64,000 nt of DNA, from assembly GCA_018376135.1 (NCBI GenBank), contig JAHABX010000001.1, positions 62,001-126,000 of the forward strand, read 5' to 3'. This stretch comes from Clostridiales bacterium. Its GTDB lineage: Bacteria > Bacillota > Clostridia > Lachnospirales > Lachnospiraceae. Numbering within the stretch: the first letter of the stretch is position 1; each line of letters opens with the position of its first letter. The translations under genes were made by a program, and so were the position numbers. This document shows, one piece after another, positions 25,330 through 33,332 of this stretch. The notes beneath the pieces were generated by a model, which saw nothing but the letters and a program-made list of their open reading frames with translations, searched no databases and was not told where the DNA came from.

Positions 25330-26515
25330 TACCAGGATCATTACCTATATAAGAGAAGGAGTTCTGGCGGATGCACTCTATGAAGGAGCGCATCTGACCG
25401 AGATCTCCCTGATCCCCACACAGAAGATGTCCATACTGGGAAATATCTATGTGGGCAAGGTCAGAAATATTGTAAAAAATATTCAGGCAGCATTTGTGGA
25501 GATTGAAGACGGGATCCTCTGTTATCTTCCTCTGGAGGACATAAAGTCACCCATCTATACAAAGCCAAAGAAGCAGGAGCGGCTGGTGGAAGGAGACGAA
25601 CTTCTGGTGCAGGTGAGCCGGGAGGCAGTCAAGACAAAAGCGCCTTCCGTGACCACCAACCTGAGTCTGACCGGAAAATATCTGGTTCTGACTACAGGAA
25701 ACCGGAAAATCGGTTTTTCATCCAAATTAAAGACAGAGGAAAAGGAGCTTTTGAAGGAACTGGTGCAGAACTGGGAGCTTCCCGATGCAGGACTGATCCT
25801 GAGAACCAACGCGGCGGATGCAGGACAAAAGGAGCTTGACCGGGAGTATGCAAAGCTTCTGGGGCAGTACCGCTTTCTGACAGAACAGGCGGTCTATCGA
25901 AGCGTACATTCCTGTGTGCTTGCGGCACGTCCTCACTATCTGTCCTCCATTCTTGGAAGCAGGAGCGAATCCCTGAGGGAGATTCTTACCGATGATGCCT
26001 GTTTGTTCCGGCAGATCAAAAGCTTCCTTGAGGAGGAGATGCCGGAGGATACAGAGAAGCTTCGTCTCTACGAAGACCGGCAGCTTCCGCTGAAGGCGCT
26101 TTACCGTATGGAAAAGGGGCTTTCAGATGCGTTGTCTTCGCGGGTATGGCTGAAATCAGGAGCCTATCTGATCATCCAGCCAACAGAGGCGCTGACCGTC
26201 ATTGATGTGAATACCGGCAAATATACCGCCGGTAAGAATAAGCAGGAGACCATAAGGAAGATCAATCAGGAGGCGGCAAGAGAGATCGCAGTACAGCTGA
26301 GGCTCCGCAATCTGTCCGGCATCATTCTGATCGATTTTGTAGATATGAATACACCGGATGAAAAGCAGCACCTGCTGGAGCTGATGCAGGCACAGCTCAG
26401 AAGAGATCCTATGAAAGCGGCTGCTGTAGATATGACGGCACTGGGACTTATGGAGCTGACCCGTAAAAAAGAAAAGAAAACATTATCGGAACAGGCAAAG
26501 GAGTGCGGAATATGA
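25322..26515 (+). CDS. rng: Ribonuclease E/G family protein
   Basis: A 397-residue endoribonuclease of the RNase G type, which cleaves single-stranded AU-rich RNA. An N-terminal S1 domain (GNIYVGKVRNIVKNIQAAFV) is followed by an RNase H-like catalytic domain. The two Mg ligands lie in LTVIDVNTGKYTAGKN and IILIDFVDM. It stops after the catalytic domain, so the Zn-link and C-terminal scaffold of E. coli RNase E are absent. The start codon is TTG 25322, preceded by GGGAGAA. Confidence 0.88.
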   Translation: MDNTRIITYIREGVLADALYEGAHLTEISLIPTQKMSILGNIYVGKVRNIVKNIQAAFVEIEDGILCYLPLEDIKSPIYTKPKKQERLVEGDELLVQVSREAVKTKAPSVTTNLSLTGKYLVLTTGNRKIGFSSKLKTEEKELLKELVQNWELPDAGLILRTNAADAGQKELDREYAKLLGQYRFLTEQAVYRSVHSCVLAARPHYLSSILGSRSESLREILTDDACLFRQIKSFLEEEMPEDTEKLRLYEDRQLPLKALYRMEKGLSDALSSRVWLKSGAYLIIQPTEALTVIDVNTGKYTAGKNKQETIRKINQEAAREIAVQLRLRNLSGIILIDFVDMNTPDEKQHLLELMQAQLRRDPMKAAAVDMTALGLMELTRKKEKKTLSEQAKECGI

Positions 26516-26838
26516 TTCAGGTACAGTCGATCAAAGAAAACGGACATTATAAAAAATTCATCATAGACGGTCACGCAGGCTATGCGGATGCAGGCGAGGA
26601 TATCGTATGCGCAGCAGTATCGGCTCTGGTCATCAATACCATTAATTCCATTGAAGAATTCACAGAGGATGCTTTTACCTGTGACTGTCAGGACGGAATG
26701 ATACAGAACTGGGAATTCACCTCAGAGGTATCAGCCGGTACAGAGCTTCTTATGGACGCCCTGCTGCTTGGACTGACGAATATTCAGAAGTCCTACGGGG
26801 ATGAATATCTGGCGGTAACGATAAAGGAGAAACCATAA
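26512..26838 (+). CDS. prp: Ribosomal-processing cysteine protease Prp
   Basis: A 108-residue protease that removes the N-terminal extension of ribosomal protein L27 in Firmicutes. The catalytic His lies in DGHAGYADAGEDIVCAAVS and the Cys in the same motif (VCAAVSAL). ATG 26512 is used, 8 nt after AAAGGAG; the GTG at 26503 is in that ribosome site. In most Firmicutes prp lies between rplU and rpmA; here it precedes rplU and is cut off from it by a terminator-like hairpin and a new promoter. The extended L27 at 27351 is its expected substrate. Confidence 0.9.
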   Translation: MIQVQSIKENGHYKKFIIDGHAGYADAGEDIVCAAVSALVINTINSIEEFTEDAFTCDCQDGMIQNWEFTSEVSAGTELLMDALLLGLTNIQKSYGDEYLAVTIKEKP

Positions 26839-26853
26839 AGAAGGTGGTCGCTA

Positions 26854-26880
26854 TTTTCACTATTTTTAGTGAAAAATTTT
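26854..26880 (+). terminator. A/T-rich hairpin after prp
   Basis: Stem TTTTCACTA (26854-26862) / TAGTGAAAA (26867-26875), a TTTT loop, then ATTTT. This weak terminator-like element ends just before the -35 box of the rplU promoter. Confidence 0.5.
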
Positions 26881-26881
26881 C

Positions 26882-26910
26882 TTGACAACCGATTGCGGTC
26901 ATGCTAGTAT
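26882..26910 (+). promoter_or_regulatory. Strong sigma-A promoter for rplU-rpmA
   Basis: Perfect TTGACA (26882-26887), a 17-bp spacer and TAGTAT (26905-26910) with an extended TGC (26902-26904). This is the expected strong ribosomal-protein promoter. Confidence 0.8.
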
Positions 26911-26916
26911 ATTAGA

Positions 26917-26991
26917 GATGCCGCGTGGCGGGGTTATAAGTCTGCATGAATGCAGCACCGAAACCAGCGAGTAATGATTAGGAGGTGCCAT
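26917..26991 (+). promoter_or_regulatory. Putative L21 ribosomal-protein leader RNA
   Basis: The 75-nt transcribed leader before rplU contains a CCGC-GTG-GCGG hairpin (about 26921-26931) and a CTGCA-TGAA-TGCAG hairpin (26942-26955), followed by the conserved-looking CACCGAAACCAGCGAG stretch and the AGGAGG. Firmicutes carry an L21 leader at this position that is thought to mediate autoregulation by L21. The structure is seen; the family match is from memory. Confidence 0.6.
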
Positions 26992-27300
26992 ATGTACGCG
27001 ATTATTGCAACAGGTGGTAAACAGTATAAAGTATCCGAAGGCGATGTTATCAAGGTTGAGAAGTTAGGTGCAGAAGCTGGTTCCAACTTCGTATTTGACC
27101 AGGTATTAGCAGTTTGTGATGACACTCTTACCGTAGGTACTCCAGTAGTAGAAGGTGCTACTGTAGAAGCATCTGTAATCGGTGACGGAAAAGCAAAGAA
27201 AGTTATCGTTTACAAGTACAAGAGAAAAACTGGATATCATAAGAAAAATGGTCACAGACAGCAGTACACCGCTGTTAAGATCGAAAAGATCAACAAATAA
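26992..27300 (+). CDS. rplU: 50S ribosomal protein L21
   Basis: A 102-residue large-subunit protein that binds 23S rRNA near the exit-tunnel side. It starts MYAIIATGGKQYKVSEGD and ends with the basic YKYKRKTGYHKKNGHRQQYTAVKI segment typical of L21. ATG 26992 follows AGGAGGTGCCAT; an upstream in-frame ATG at 26950 lies within the leader and is not used. It is co-transcribed with rpmA. Confidence 0.97.
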   Translation: MYAIIATGGKQYKVSEGDVIKVEKLGAEAGSNFVFDQVLAVCDDTLTVGTPVVEGATVEASVIGDGKAKKVIVYKYKRKTGYHKKNGHRQQYTAVKIEKINK

Positions 27301-27350
27301 TTTATTCACTTATTGACTACTTACAATGTTATTCAGGGAGGTGTAGACCT

Positions 27351-27635
27351 ATGTTAAATATGAACCTTCAGATGTTCGCACACAAAAAAGGTGTTGGTTC
27401 TACCAAGAACGGCAGAGATTCCGAGTCCAAGAGACTTGGCGCTAAAAGAGCTGACGGTCAGTTCGTAAAAGCTGGAAACATCCTTTACAGACAGCGCGGA
27501 ACCAAGATTCACCCAGGCGTGAATGTAGGACGCGGTGGAGATGATACCTTATTCGCATTAGTAGACGGCGTAGTTCGTTTCGAAAGAAAAGGAAGAGACA
27601 AGAAACAGGTTTCTATCGTTCCAGTAGCAGAATAA
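27351..27635 (+). CDS. rpmA: 50S ribosomal protein L27 with a cleavable N-terminal extension
   Basis: A 94-residue precursor. The first nine residues, MLNMNLQMF, precede the normal mature start AHKKGVGSTKNGRDSESKRLG. Firmicute L27 is cut after this LQ-F-F-like site by Prp, exposing the tail that reaches the peptidyl-transferase centre. The GGAGGTG before ATG 27351 supports the long form over the in-frame ATG at 27360. Codons are biased toward highly expressed types. Confidence 0.97.
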   Translation: MLNMNLQMFAHKKGVGSTKNGRDSESKRLGAKRADGQFVKAGNILYRQRGTKIHPGVNVGRGGDDTLFALVDGVVRFERKGRDKKQVSIVPVAE

Positions 27636-27649
27636 TGCACATCAGCATG

Positions 27650-27685
27650 GGCTTCAAGTCGGTAAGATTTGAAGCCTTTCTTTTA
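27650..27685 (+). terminator. Rho-independent terminator of rplU-rpmA
   Basis: Stem GGCTTCAAG (27650-27658) / TTTGAAGCC (27668-27676) followed by TTTCTTTTAT. It separates the ribosomal-protein transcript from obgE. Confidence 0.75.
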
Positions 27686-27708
27686 TCACGCAGGATCAGA
27701 TCCGGCTG

Positions 27709-27717
27709 TGATAAAAT
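27709..27717 (+). promoter_or_regulatory. Possible extended -10 promoter for obgE
   Basis: TGA-TAAAAT at 27709-27717, about 36 nt before the obgE start; no good -35 is visible, so this is tentative. Confidence 0.35.
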
Positions 27718-27752
27718 TATAAATCAGATATTACAAAGACAGGAGAGAGAAC

Positions 27753-29042
27753 ATGTTTGCAGACAGAGCGAAAATATTTATTCGTTCCGGAAAAGGCGGC
27801 GACGGTCATGTAAGCTTCCGCAGGGAGCTGTTCGTACCGGACGGAGGTCCGGACGGCGGCGACGGCGGAAAAGGCGGCGACGTTATCTTTGAAGTGGACG
27901 AAGGACTGAATACCCTGACTGATTATCGTCACAAACGCAAATATGCGGCACAGGACGGTCAGGAAGGCGGTAAGAGGAATTGTCACGGCAAGAGCGGTCA
28001 GGACATTGTCTTAAAGGTTCCGGAAGGAACCGTGATCAAAGACGCAGCCAGCGGCAAGGTCATTGCAGACATGTCCGCCGGAAACCGCCGCCAGGTGATC
28101 TTAAAGGGCGGTAAGGGAGGTATCGGCAACCAGCATTTTGCCACCTCCACCATGCAGGTTCCCAAATATGCAAAGCCGGGACAGCCGGCTCAGGAGCTGG
28201 AAGTATTTCTGGAACTGAAGGTCATTGCAGATGTGGGACTGGTCGGTTTCCCCAATGTGGGTAAATCCACGCTGCTGTCCCGCGTAACCAATGCCCAGCC
28301 GAAGATCGCCAATTACCATTTCACCACACTGAGCCCGAATCTTGGTGTTGTAGATCTGGATGGAGACGGCTTCGTGATCGCGGATATCCCCGGACTGATC
28401 GAGGGCGCATCCGAGGGTATCGGACTTGGACTGGATTTCCTCCGCCACATCGAGCGGACAAAGGTCATTATCCATATGGTAGATGCCGCTTCCGTAGAGG
28501 GAAGGGATCCAATCGCTGACATTTATACCATCAACAAGGAGCTGGAAGCATACAATCCGGAAATAGCCGCAAGACCACAGGTCATCGCTGCCAACAAGAT
28601 CGATGCCATCTGGGATGAAGAAAATGATCCGGTGGACAAGATCCGTGCAGAATTTGAGCCAAAGGGAATCCAGGTATTTCCAATTTCCGCAGTCAGCGGC
28701 AAAGGGCTGAAGGAATTGATGTATCATATCAAGGGAATCCTTGATACCATGGATGACCAGCCTACGGTATTTGCGCAGGAATTTTTCCCGGAGGATATGT
28801 TTATTCAGGAAAACCTCCCCTATACCGTGGAAAAATCCCAGGAAGAAGAGAACACCTATATCGTGGAAGGACCCCGGATTGAGAAGATGCTGGGCTATAC
28901 GAATCTGGATTCCGAAAAGGGCTTCGCTTTCTTCCAGAGATTCTTAAAGGAAACAGGTATTCTGGATGAGCTGGAAAAGGCAGGCATTCAGGAAGGCGAT
29001 ACCGTAAGGATGTATGGACTTACATTCGATTATTATAAATAG
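27753..29042 (+). CDS. obgE: GTPase Obg/CgtA
   Basis: A 429-residue essential GTPase in 50S assembly and stress signalling. The glycine-rich OBG fold comes first (GKGGDGHVSFRRELFVPDGGPDGGDGGKGG), then the G domain with GFPNVGKSTLL (P-loop), DIPGLIEGA (G3) and AANKID (G4). The C-terminal OCT domain ends VRMYGLTFDYYK. It starts the block obgE-yhbY-nadD-yqeK-rsfS, the usual Firmicute arrangement. Confidence 0.97.
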   Translation: MFADRAKIFIRSGKGGDGHVSFRRELFVPDGGPDGGDGGKGGDVIFEVDEGLNTLTDYRHKRKYAAQDGQEGGKRNCHGKSGQDIVLKVPEGTVIKDAASGKVIADMSAGNRRQVILKGGKGGIGNQHFATSTMQVPKYAKPGQPAQELEVFLELKVIADVGLVGFPNVGKSTLLSRVTNAQPKIANYHFTTLSPNLGVVDLDGDGFVIADIPGLIEGASEGIGLGLDFLRHIERTKVIIHMVDAASVEGRDPIADIYTINKELEAYNPEIAARPQVIAANKIDAIWDEENDPVDKIRAEFEPKGIQVFPISAVSGKGLKELMYHIKGILDTMDDQPTVFAQEFFPEDMFIQENLPYTVEKSQEEENTYIVEGPRIEKMLGYTNLDSEKGFAFFQRFLKETGILDELEKAGIQEGDTVRMYGLTFDYYK

Positions 29043-29053
29043 AGGAAAAAAAT

Positions 29054-29347
29054 ATGACAAGCAAGCAGAGAGCTTATTTAAAGGGTCTTGCCATGACCAT
29101 GGATCCGATCTTCCAGATTGGCAAGAACAGTCTGACACCGGAAAGCACGAAAGCGATCCAGGAGGCACTGGATGCACGGGAGCTGATCAAGATCAGTGTG
29201 CTTCAGAACTGTATGGACGATCCCAGAGAACTGGCAGAGCTGGTTTCCGAGAGAACCCGTTCACAGGTCGTGCAGGTGATCGGAAAGAAGATTGTATTAT
29301 ATAAAGAAGGCAAGGATGAAAAGAAGAAGATCGTCCTGCCAAAATAG
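29054..29347 (+). CDS. yhbY: YhbY/CRM-domain RNA-binding protein
   Basis: A 97-residue CRM-domain protein that associates with pre-50S particles. It has the family start LTSKQRAYLKGLAMTMDPIFQIGKN (here TSKQRAYLKG...), the ALDARELIKISVLQN stretch, and the GKKIVLYK end. It lies 11 bp after obgE and 17 bp before nadD. Confidence 0.92.
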   Translation: MTSKQRAYLKGLAMTMDPIFQIGKNSLTPESTKAIQEALDARELIKISVLQNCMDDPRELAELVSERTRSQVVQVIGKKIVLYKEGKDEKKKIVLPK

Positions 29348-29364
29348 ATCCCAGTGAGGTTCGT

Positions 29365-29985
29365 ATGAACGGTAAATGCAGGCATATCGGCATTATGGGC
29401 GGAACCTTTGATCCGGTCCACAATGCACATCTTACTCTGGCAGAACAAGCGTATCATCAGTTTTCTCTGGATGCGGTCTGGATGTTGCCAAACGGGAATC
29501 CTCCTCATAAAAGAGACCGGGAACAGGCAGAGGTGGAGCACCGCGTGCAGATGATAAAGCTGGCCATTTCAGATATTTCCTGGATGGAGCTGTGTGAAAT
29601 CGAATGCTCCAGCCGGGTATATCATTATACCTATGAGACTTTGGGGCAGCTTCAGGAAAGCTTTCCGGATACTTTATTCTATTTTATCATGGGAGCAGAT
29701 TCGCTCTTTCAGTTTGATGACTGGAAAGAGCCGGGCATGATCAGCCGGGAATGTATTCTTCTTGCTGCAACGAGAGATCATTGCCGCCGGGCGCAGATCC
29801 AGCGGCGGATCCGGGAGCTTCAGGAGCGCTATAAAGCTGACATACGGATTCTGGACACGCCGAACATGGATATCGCATCAGAAGATATCCGGCAGCGGAT
29901 CCTGAACGGTGCAGATATTTCTGATATGGTCCCGGAAAAGGTAGCAGAATATATCCGCCGTCACGGACTGTACGGAACTGCTTAG
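29365..29985 (+). CDS. nadD: Nicotinate-nucleotide adenylyltransferase
   Basis: Converts nicotinate mononucleotide to deamido-NAD in NAD synthesis. The 206-residue protein has the GTFDPVHNAHL nucleotidyltransferase motif, the LPNGNPPHK substrate loop, FIMGADSLFQFDDWKE and the IASEDIRQRI phosphate-binding motif. It is followed by yqeK, the typical gene order. Confidence 0.95.
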   Translation: MNGKCRHIGIMGGTFDPVHNAHLTLAEQAYHQFSLDAVWMLPNGNPPHKRDREQAEVEHRVQMIKLAISDISWMELCEIECSSRVYHYTYETLGQLQESFPDTLFYFIMGADSLFQFDDWKEPGMISRECILLAATRDHCRRAQIQRRIRELQERYKADIRILDTPNMDIASEDIRQRILNGADISDMVPEKVAEYIRRHGLYGTA

Positions 29986-29998
29986 GAGGAACGAAAGA

Positions 29999-30571
29999 AT
30001 GGACGCGATCTGTATCAAAGATTTAAAGGAAGATCTGAAAAAACGGATGGATGAAAGCCGGTTTGAGCATACCATGGGAGTCATGTACACCTGTGCATCT
30101 CTTGCCATGCGCTATGAGGCAGACATGAATAAGGCGATACTGGCAGGACTGATGCACGACTGTGCCAAATGTATGCCCAATGCCAAGAAACTGAAGACCG
30201 CAGAGAAGAACCATCTGGAGATCAGTGACCTGGAGCGCAGAAACCCTTTTATGCTGCATGCAAAGCTGGGGGCGCATCTTGCAAAAAAGAAATACGATAT
30301 CGACGACGAGGAAGTGCTTTCAGCCATCCGGTGGCACACCACGGGAAGGCCGGAAATGACGCTTCTTGATAAAATCGTCTATGTGGCAGATTATATTGAA
30401 CCGGGACGGGATAAAGCGCCCAATCTTCCGGAAGTACGGAAGCTTGCCTTTATCGATCTGGATCAGACCCTTGTGAAGATACTGAAGGATACGCTGGAAT
30501 ACCTTGGAGATTCCGCAGATAACGTGGATCCCATGACCAGATGTACCTATGAGTACTATACACAAACCTAA
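29999..30571 (+). CDS. yqeK: YqeK-type HD-domain bis(5'-nucleosyl)-tetraphosphatase (symmetrical)
   Basis: A 190-residue HD-domain phosphohydrolase, by homology cleaving Ap4A to two ADP. The metal ligands appear as FEHTMGV, HDCAK near residue 55, HAKLGAHLA and IRWHTTGR, with DKIVYVADYIEPGRD. AGGAGGA at 29984-29990 sets the start. It continues the conserved nadD-yqeK-rsfS block. Confidence 0.93.
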   Translation: MDAICIKDLKEDLKKRMDESRFEHTMGVMYTCASLAMRYEADMNKAILAGLMHDCAKCMPNAKKLKTAEKNHLEISDLERRNPFMLHAKLGAHLAKKKYDIDDEEVLSAIRWHTTGRPEMTLLDKIVYVADYIEPGRDKAPNLPEVRKLAFIDLDQTLVKILKDTLEYLGDSADNVDPMTRCTYEYYTQT

Positions 30572-30585
30572 CAGGAGGAGAGCTT

Positions 30586-30948
30586 ATGGTAGTAAAAAAT
30601 TCCAAAGAAATGGCAAAAATCGCAGTGGCAGCCCTTGAAGAAAAGAAGGCGGCAGATGTACGCATCATTGATATTTCTGACGTGTCTGTCCTTGCAGATT
30701 ATTTCATCATTGCTTCTGGAAACAACCGCAATCAGGTACAGGCAATGGCAGATGAGGTGCAGGAACAGCTCTACAAGGCAGGTCATGAGGCAAGACAGGT
30801 GGAAGGCTATCAGACAGCCAACTGGATTCTTCTGGACTATCAGGATATTATCATCCATATCTTTGATGAGGAGAATCGTCTGTTCTATGATCTGGAGCGT
30901 ATCTGGAGAGACGGAAGCGAAGTCGGCAAGGAAGAATTAGAGGCATAA
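30586..30948 (+). CDS. rsfS: Ribosomal silencing factor RsfS
   Basis: A 120-residue protein that binds L14 and blocks joining of ribosomal subunits in starvation. It shows IDISDVSVLADYFIIASGNNRNQVQAMADEV and the acidic end HIFDEENRLFYDLERIW. The ribosome site is CAGGAGGAG. Its stop is 3 bp before the Nudix gene. Confidence 0.95.
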   Translation: MVVKNSKEMAKIAVAALEEKKAADVRIIDISDVSVLADYFIIASGNNRNQVQAMADEVQEQLYKAGHEARQVEGYQTANWILLDYQDIIIHIFDEENRLFYDLERIWRDGSEVGKEELEA

Positions 30949-30951
30949 CAC

Positions 30952-31569
30952 ATGGGAAATCGGATACTTTCGGTGACAAAGAAAACGGACAATCGTTTTC
31001 TGAATATGTATGATCTTCAGTATGAGAATAAAATGGGGGACAGAGGCACCTATTATATGGCGTCCAGAGCAAAGAATGCAGAGGATCTGAAGATGAATAC
31101 CCGGGTAAACAAACCGGATGGTGTAATCATCTACAGTATCTATGGTGAAAAGCATGATCGCATGGTACTGGTCCGTCAATACCGTTTTCCGATTGACGAT
31201 TATATCTATGAGCTTCCCGCTGGTCTGGTCGATGAAGGAGAAACCTGTGCGCAGGCAGGCGCACGGGAGCTGAAAGAGGAGACCGGGCTTGATTTCGAGC
31301 CGCTTACCGTACATGAAATGTACCACAAGCCCTTTTTCACCACCATCGGTATGACGGATGAATCCTGTGCCACAGTCTACGGCTATGCCACCGGAAATAT
31401 TTCCAGAGAGGGGCTTGAACCGAATGAGGAACTGGAAGTTGTTCTGGCAGACCGGGAAGAGGTAGCACGGATTCTGCGGGAAGAGCATGTATCCATGAAC
31501 TGTGGATATCTCATGATGCATTTTCTGCACCACACAGATGAAAATCCCTTTTACTTTCTGGATATATAG
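30952..31569 (+). CDS. Nudix hydrolase, ADP-ribose pyrophosphatase-like
   Basis: A 205-residue protein with a complete Nudix box, GLVDEGETCAQAGARELKEETGLD (about residues 90-113; G-x5-E-x7-REUxEExGU). It should cleave a nucleoside diphosphate linked to another group; ADP-ribose-like compounds are likely from the QYRFPIDDYIYELPAG context. It is the last gene of the obgE block and ends at a terminator. The substrate is uncertain. Confidence 0.85.
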   Translation: MGNRILSVTKKTDNRFLNMYDLQYENKMGDRGTYYMASRAKNAEDLKMNTRVNKPDGVIIYSIYGEKHDRMVLVRQYRFPIDDYIYELPAGLVDEGETCAQAGARELKEETGLDFEPLTVHEMYHKPFFTTIGMTDESCATVYGYATGNISREGLEPNEELEVVLADREEVARILREEHVSMNCGYLMMHFLHHTDENPFYFLDI

Positions 31570-31582
31570 AATTGATGCGAAA

Positions 31583-31627
31583 GGACGCGAAGCAGGAATG
31601 GATTCCTGTATATCGCGTCTTTTTTTG
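31583..31627 (+). terminator. Rho-independent terminator after the Nudix gene
   Basis: Outer stem GGACGCGA (31583-31590) / TCGCGTCT (31613-31620) enclosing an inner CAGGAAT/ATTCCTG hairpin, then TTTTTTTG. It closes the obgE-Nudix operon. Confidence 0.85.
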
Positions 31628-31684
31628 TACTTTCACAAAGAATACCCTCGAAAAATGAAAAAAGCTACAAATTTATAAAATTTT

Positions 31685-31713
31685 TGAAGTAAACAGCGGA
31701 TCTCATTCGTTAT
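31685..31713 (+). promoter_or_regulatory. Candidate ECF-type promoter of the sigma operon
   Basis: TGAAGT (31685-31690), a 17-bp spacer and CGTTAT (31708-31713), 40 nt before the predicted sigma start. It matches the TGAAAC...CGT pattern of Bacillus ECF sigma factors and a second site at 33281. A TATAAT at 31711 overlaps it, but no sigma-A -35 is present. Confidence 0.5.
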
Positions 31714-31747
31714 AATATATGAACAGTTCAGAAAGGAGGCGGAATGT

Positions 31748-32257
31748 ATACATACGGAAGAACAATTTGATCTGCTTTTATGCAGATACGAACGGCTGAT
31801 CTATACGCTGTGCCTGCGGATGTCAGGAAATGCTTTTGATGCGCAGGATCTGACACAGGAAACCTTTCTTTCCGCCTATCAGAAGCTGGACGATTTCGAC
31901 GGAGAGCACGAAAAAGCATGGCTTTGCCGAATCGCTACCAATAAATGTCTGGACTACCTGAAAAGCACTGCCCGTAAAGCGGAACCAACAGAAGAGGAAA
32001 CCTTCACCTCAATACCCGATCAGCGGACGAACCCGGAGATCAGTTATTTGCAGGAGGAATCCAAAAGGGAGGTCTTACGGCTGTGCCGACAGTTGTCACC
32101 GCCCTACGCAGAGATTGCAGAAGCGCATTTTTATGAAGAAAAATCTCTGCGGGAAATCGCAGAAGAGAAGGGACGGAATCTGCGGACCGTACAGACACAG
32201 CTTTATCGTGCCAAAGCACTGATCAAAAAGCAATTGAAAGGAGGAAGCACCTTATGA
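31748..32257 (+). CDS. ECF-type RNA polymerase sigma factor, non-canonical start
   Basis: Sigma-70 region 2 reads from FDLLLCRYERLIYTLCLRMSG through AQDLTQETFLSAYQKL and AWLCRIATNKCLDYL. Region 4 reads YAEIAEAHFYEEKSLREIAEEKGRNLRTVQTQL. The homology begins upstream of the first in-frame ATG (31820). The AAGGAGG at 31733-31739 points to in-frame ATA 31748; the ATG at 31744 is in another frame and opens an 8-codon ORF ending TGA at 31768. The start is therefore an AUA, a frameshift event, or a one-base sequence error. It heads an operon with an anti-sigma factor, overlapping it by 4 bp. Confidence 0.85.
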   Translation: MHTEEQFDLLLCRYERLIYTLCLRMSGNAFDAQDLTQETFLSAYQKLDDFDGEHEKAWLCRIATNKCLDYLKSTARKAEPTEEETFTSIPDQRTNPEISYLQEESKREVLRLCRQLSPPYAEIAEAHFYEEKSLREIAEEKGRNLRTVQTQLYRAKALIKKQLKGGSTL

Positions 32258-32745
32258 GAGAATGGTCCGGACATTTAAATGAAGAATGGCTGGAAGCCTG
32301 GACGAACGGTCATCTGACAAAGGAAGAACAGATGCTGATGCTGGAGCATACGGGCAGATGTATCTGCTGTGCCGAAAAGCTTGCCGATTATCTGGAACGT
32401 GATACGCTGGCAGTTCCCCCTGCATATCTGAAGGAAGAGATATGGGAAAAGACCAAACGGGCAGATATACAGGCAGCACGCACTGTCTATCAGACGTCCC
32501 GGCAGATGCGCCTCTTTCTGTACAGCTTAAAGGTTGGGCTTGCAGTGGTGACCTCCCTTTTCCTGTTATTTTCCACTTCAAGAATACAGGGAATCAATAT
32601 GGAATTAAGAGCTTTGTCCGACAATCATACGGATATCCGTATCAACGAGAAAATAAGCGAAGGAAGCAGTCAGGTAAATGATTTTCTGCAAAATATTTCC
32701 GAACAGCTTATGAAAAATATTTATATGGAGGATGATTATGACTAG
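32254..32745 (+). CDS. Membrane anti-sigma factor with ZAS-type zinc motif
   Basis: A 163-residue protein. The N-terminal cytoplasmic zinc-binding anti-sigma motif is H32-x3-C36-x2-C39, followed by one membrane helix (about residues 87-107) and a short exterior domain. It should hold the sigma factor inactive until an envelope signal. It overlaps the sigma gene (ATGA), the usual arrangement, and overlaps the next gene by 8 bp. Confidence 0.85.
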   Translation: MREWSGHLNEEWLEAWTNGHLTKEEQMLMLEHTGRCICCAEKLADYLERDTLAVPPAYLKEEIWEKTKRADIQAARTVYQTSRQMRLFLYSLKVGLAVVTSLFLLFSTSRIQGINMELRALSDNHTDIRINEKISEGSSQVNDFLQNISEQLMKNIYMEDDYD

Positions 32746-33283
32746 AAGAAAAAATGGATTTTTTACATTTCTCTGTTCCCTGATTCCGGGAGCAGGCGAG
32801 ATGCACCTGGGCTTTATGAAGGAAGGGGTCAGCATCATGGGAATTACTATGGGACTGTTGATCGTGAGTTCCTTTTTACATCTGGGCGGGGTTCTGTTCC
32901 TTCTGCCGATGGTCTGGTTTTACAGCTTTTTTAACGTACACAACAAGGCTGGTATGTCAGATGAAGAGTTCTATGCGCTGAAGGACGACTACCTGTTCCA
33001 CATGGATCAGATTCTGCCAAAGAATAAATTAAACGGCAGACAAACAGTGCTATTTGGATGGATTCTTGTAATCTGCGGTATCTCCATCATCTGGTGGCCG
33101 GTCATCGCGTGGATCCGGGATATCCTGTCCATCTATTTTTCCGAGGCAGTTTGGCAGACCATCTGGAGAATTCTTTACGATATGCCTAAGTATGTAATTG
33201 CGGTCCTCCTGATCCTGCACGGAGTCCGACTGATCAAAAACAAGAAAAAAGAACTGGATCTGGAAGAATCTTCAGAATCATGA
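32738..33283 (+). CDS. Membrane protein of the sigma operon, unknown
   Basis: A 181-residue protein with about four to five membrane helices and a TM2-like start (SLIPGAGEMHLGFMKEG), with a hydrophilic middle (residues 72-100). The ATG at 32738 is preferred to 32732 because GGAGG at 32727-32731 lies 6 nt upstream. It is the third gene of the sigma/anti-sigma operon, so it may sense or carry out the envelope response; no specific function is recognised. The stop codon is part of the next promoter's -35 box. Confidence 0.7.
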   Translation: MTRRKNGFFTFLCSLIPGAGEMHLGFMKEGVSIMGITMGLLIVSSFLHLGGVLFLLPMVWFYSFFNVHNKAGMSDEEFYALKDDYLFHMDQILPKNKLNGRQTVLFGWILVICGISIIWWPVIAWIRDILSIYFSEAVWQTIWRILYDMPKYVIAVLLILHGVRLIKNKKKELDLEESSES

Positions 33284-33309
33284 AACTTTTTTGATACAAA
33301 TTGCGTCTA
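33281..33309 (+). promoter_or_regulatory. ECF-type promoter upstream of the 33333 gene
   Basis: TGAAAC (33281-33286), a 17-bp spacer and CGTCTA (33304-33309), a near-consensus match to Bacillus ECF sigma promoters (TGAAAC-N16/17-CGTC). It parallels the site at 31685. The TGA is also the stop of the preceding gene. Confidence 0.6.
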
Positions 33310-33332
33310 ATATAGTAGAAGAGGTGAATGAA

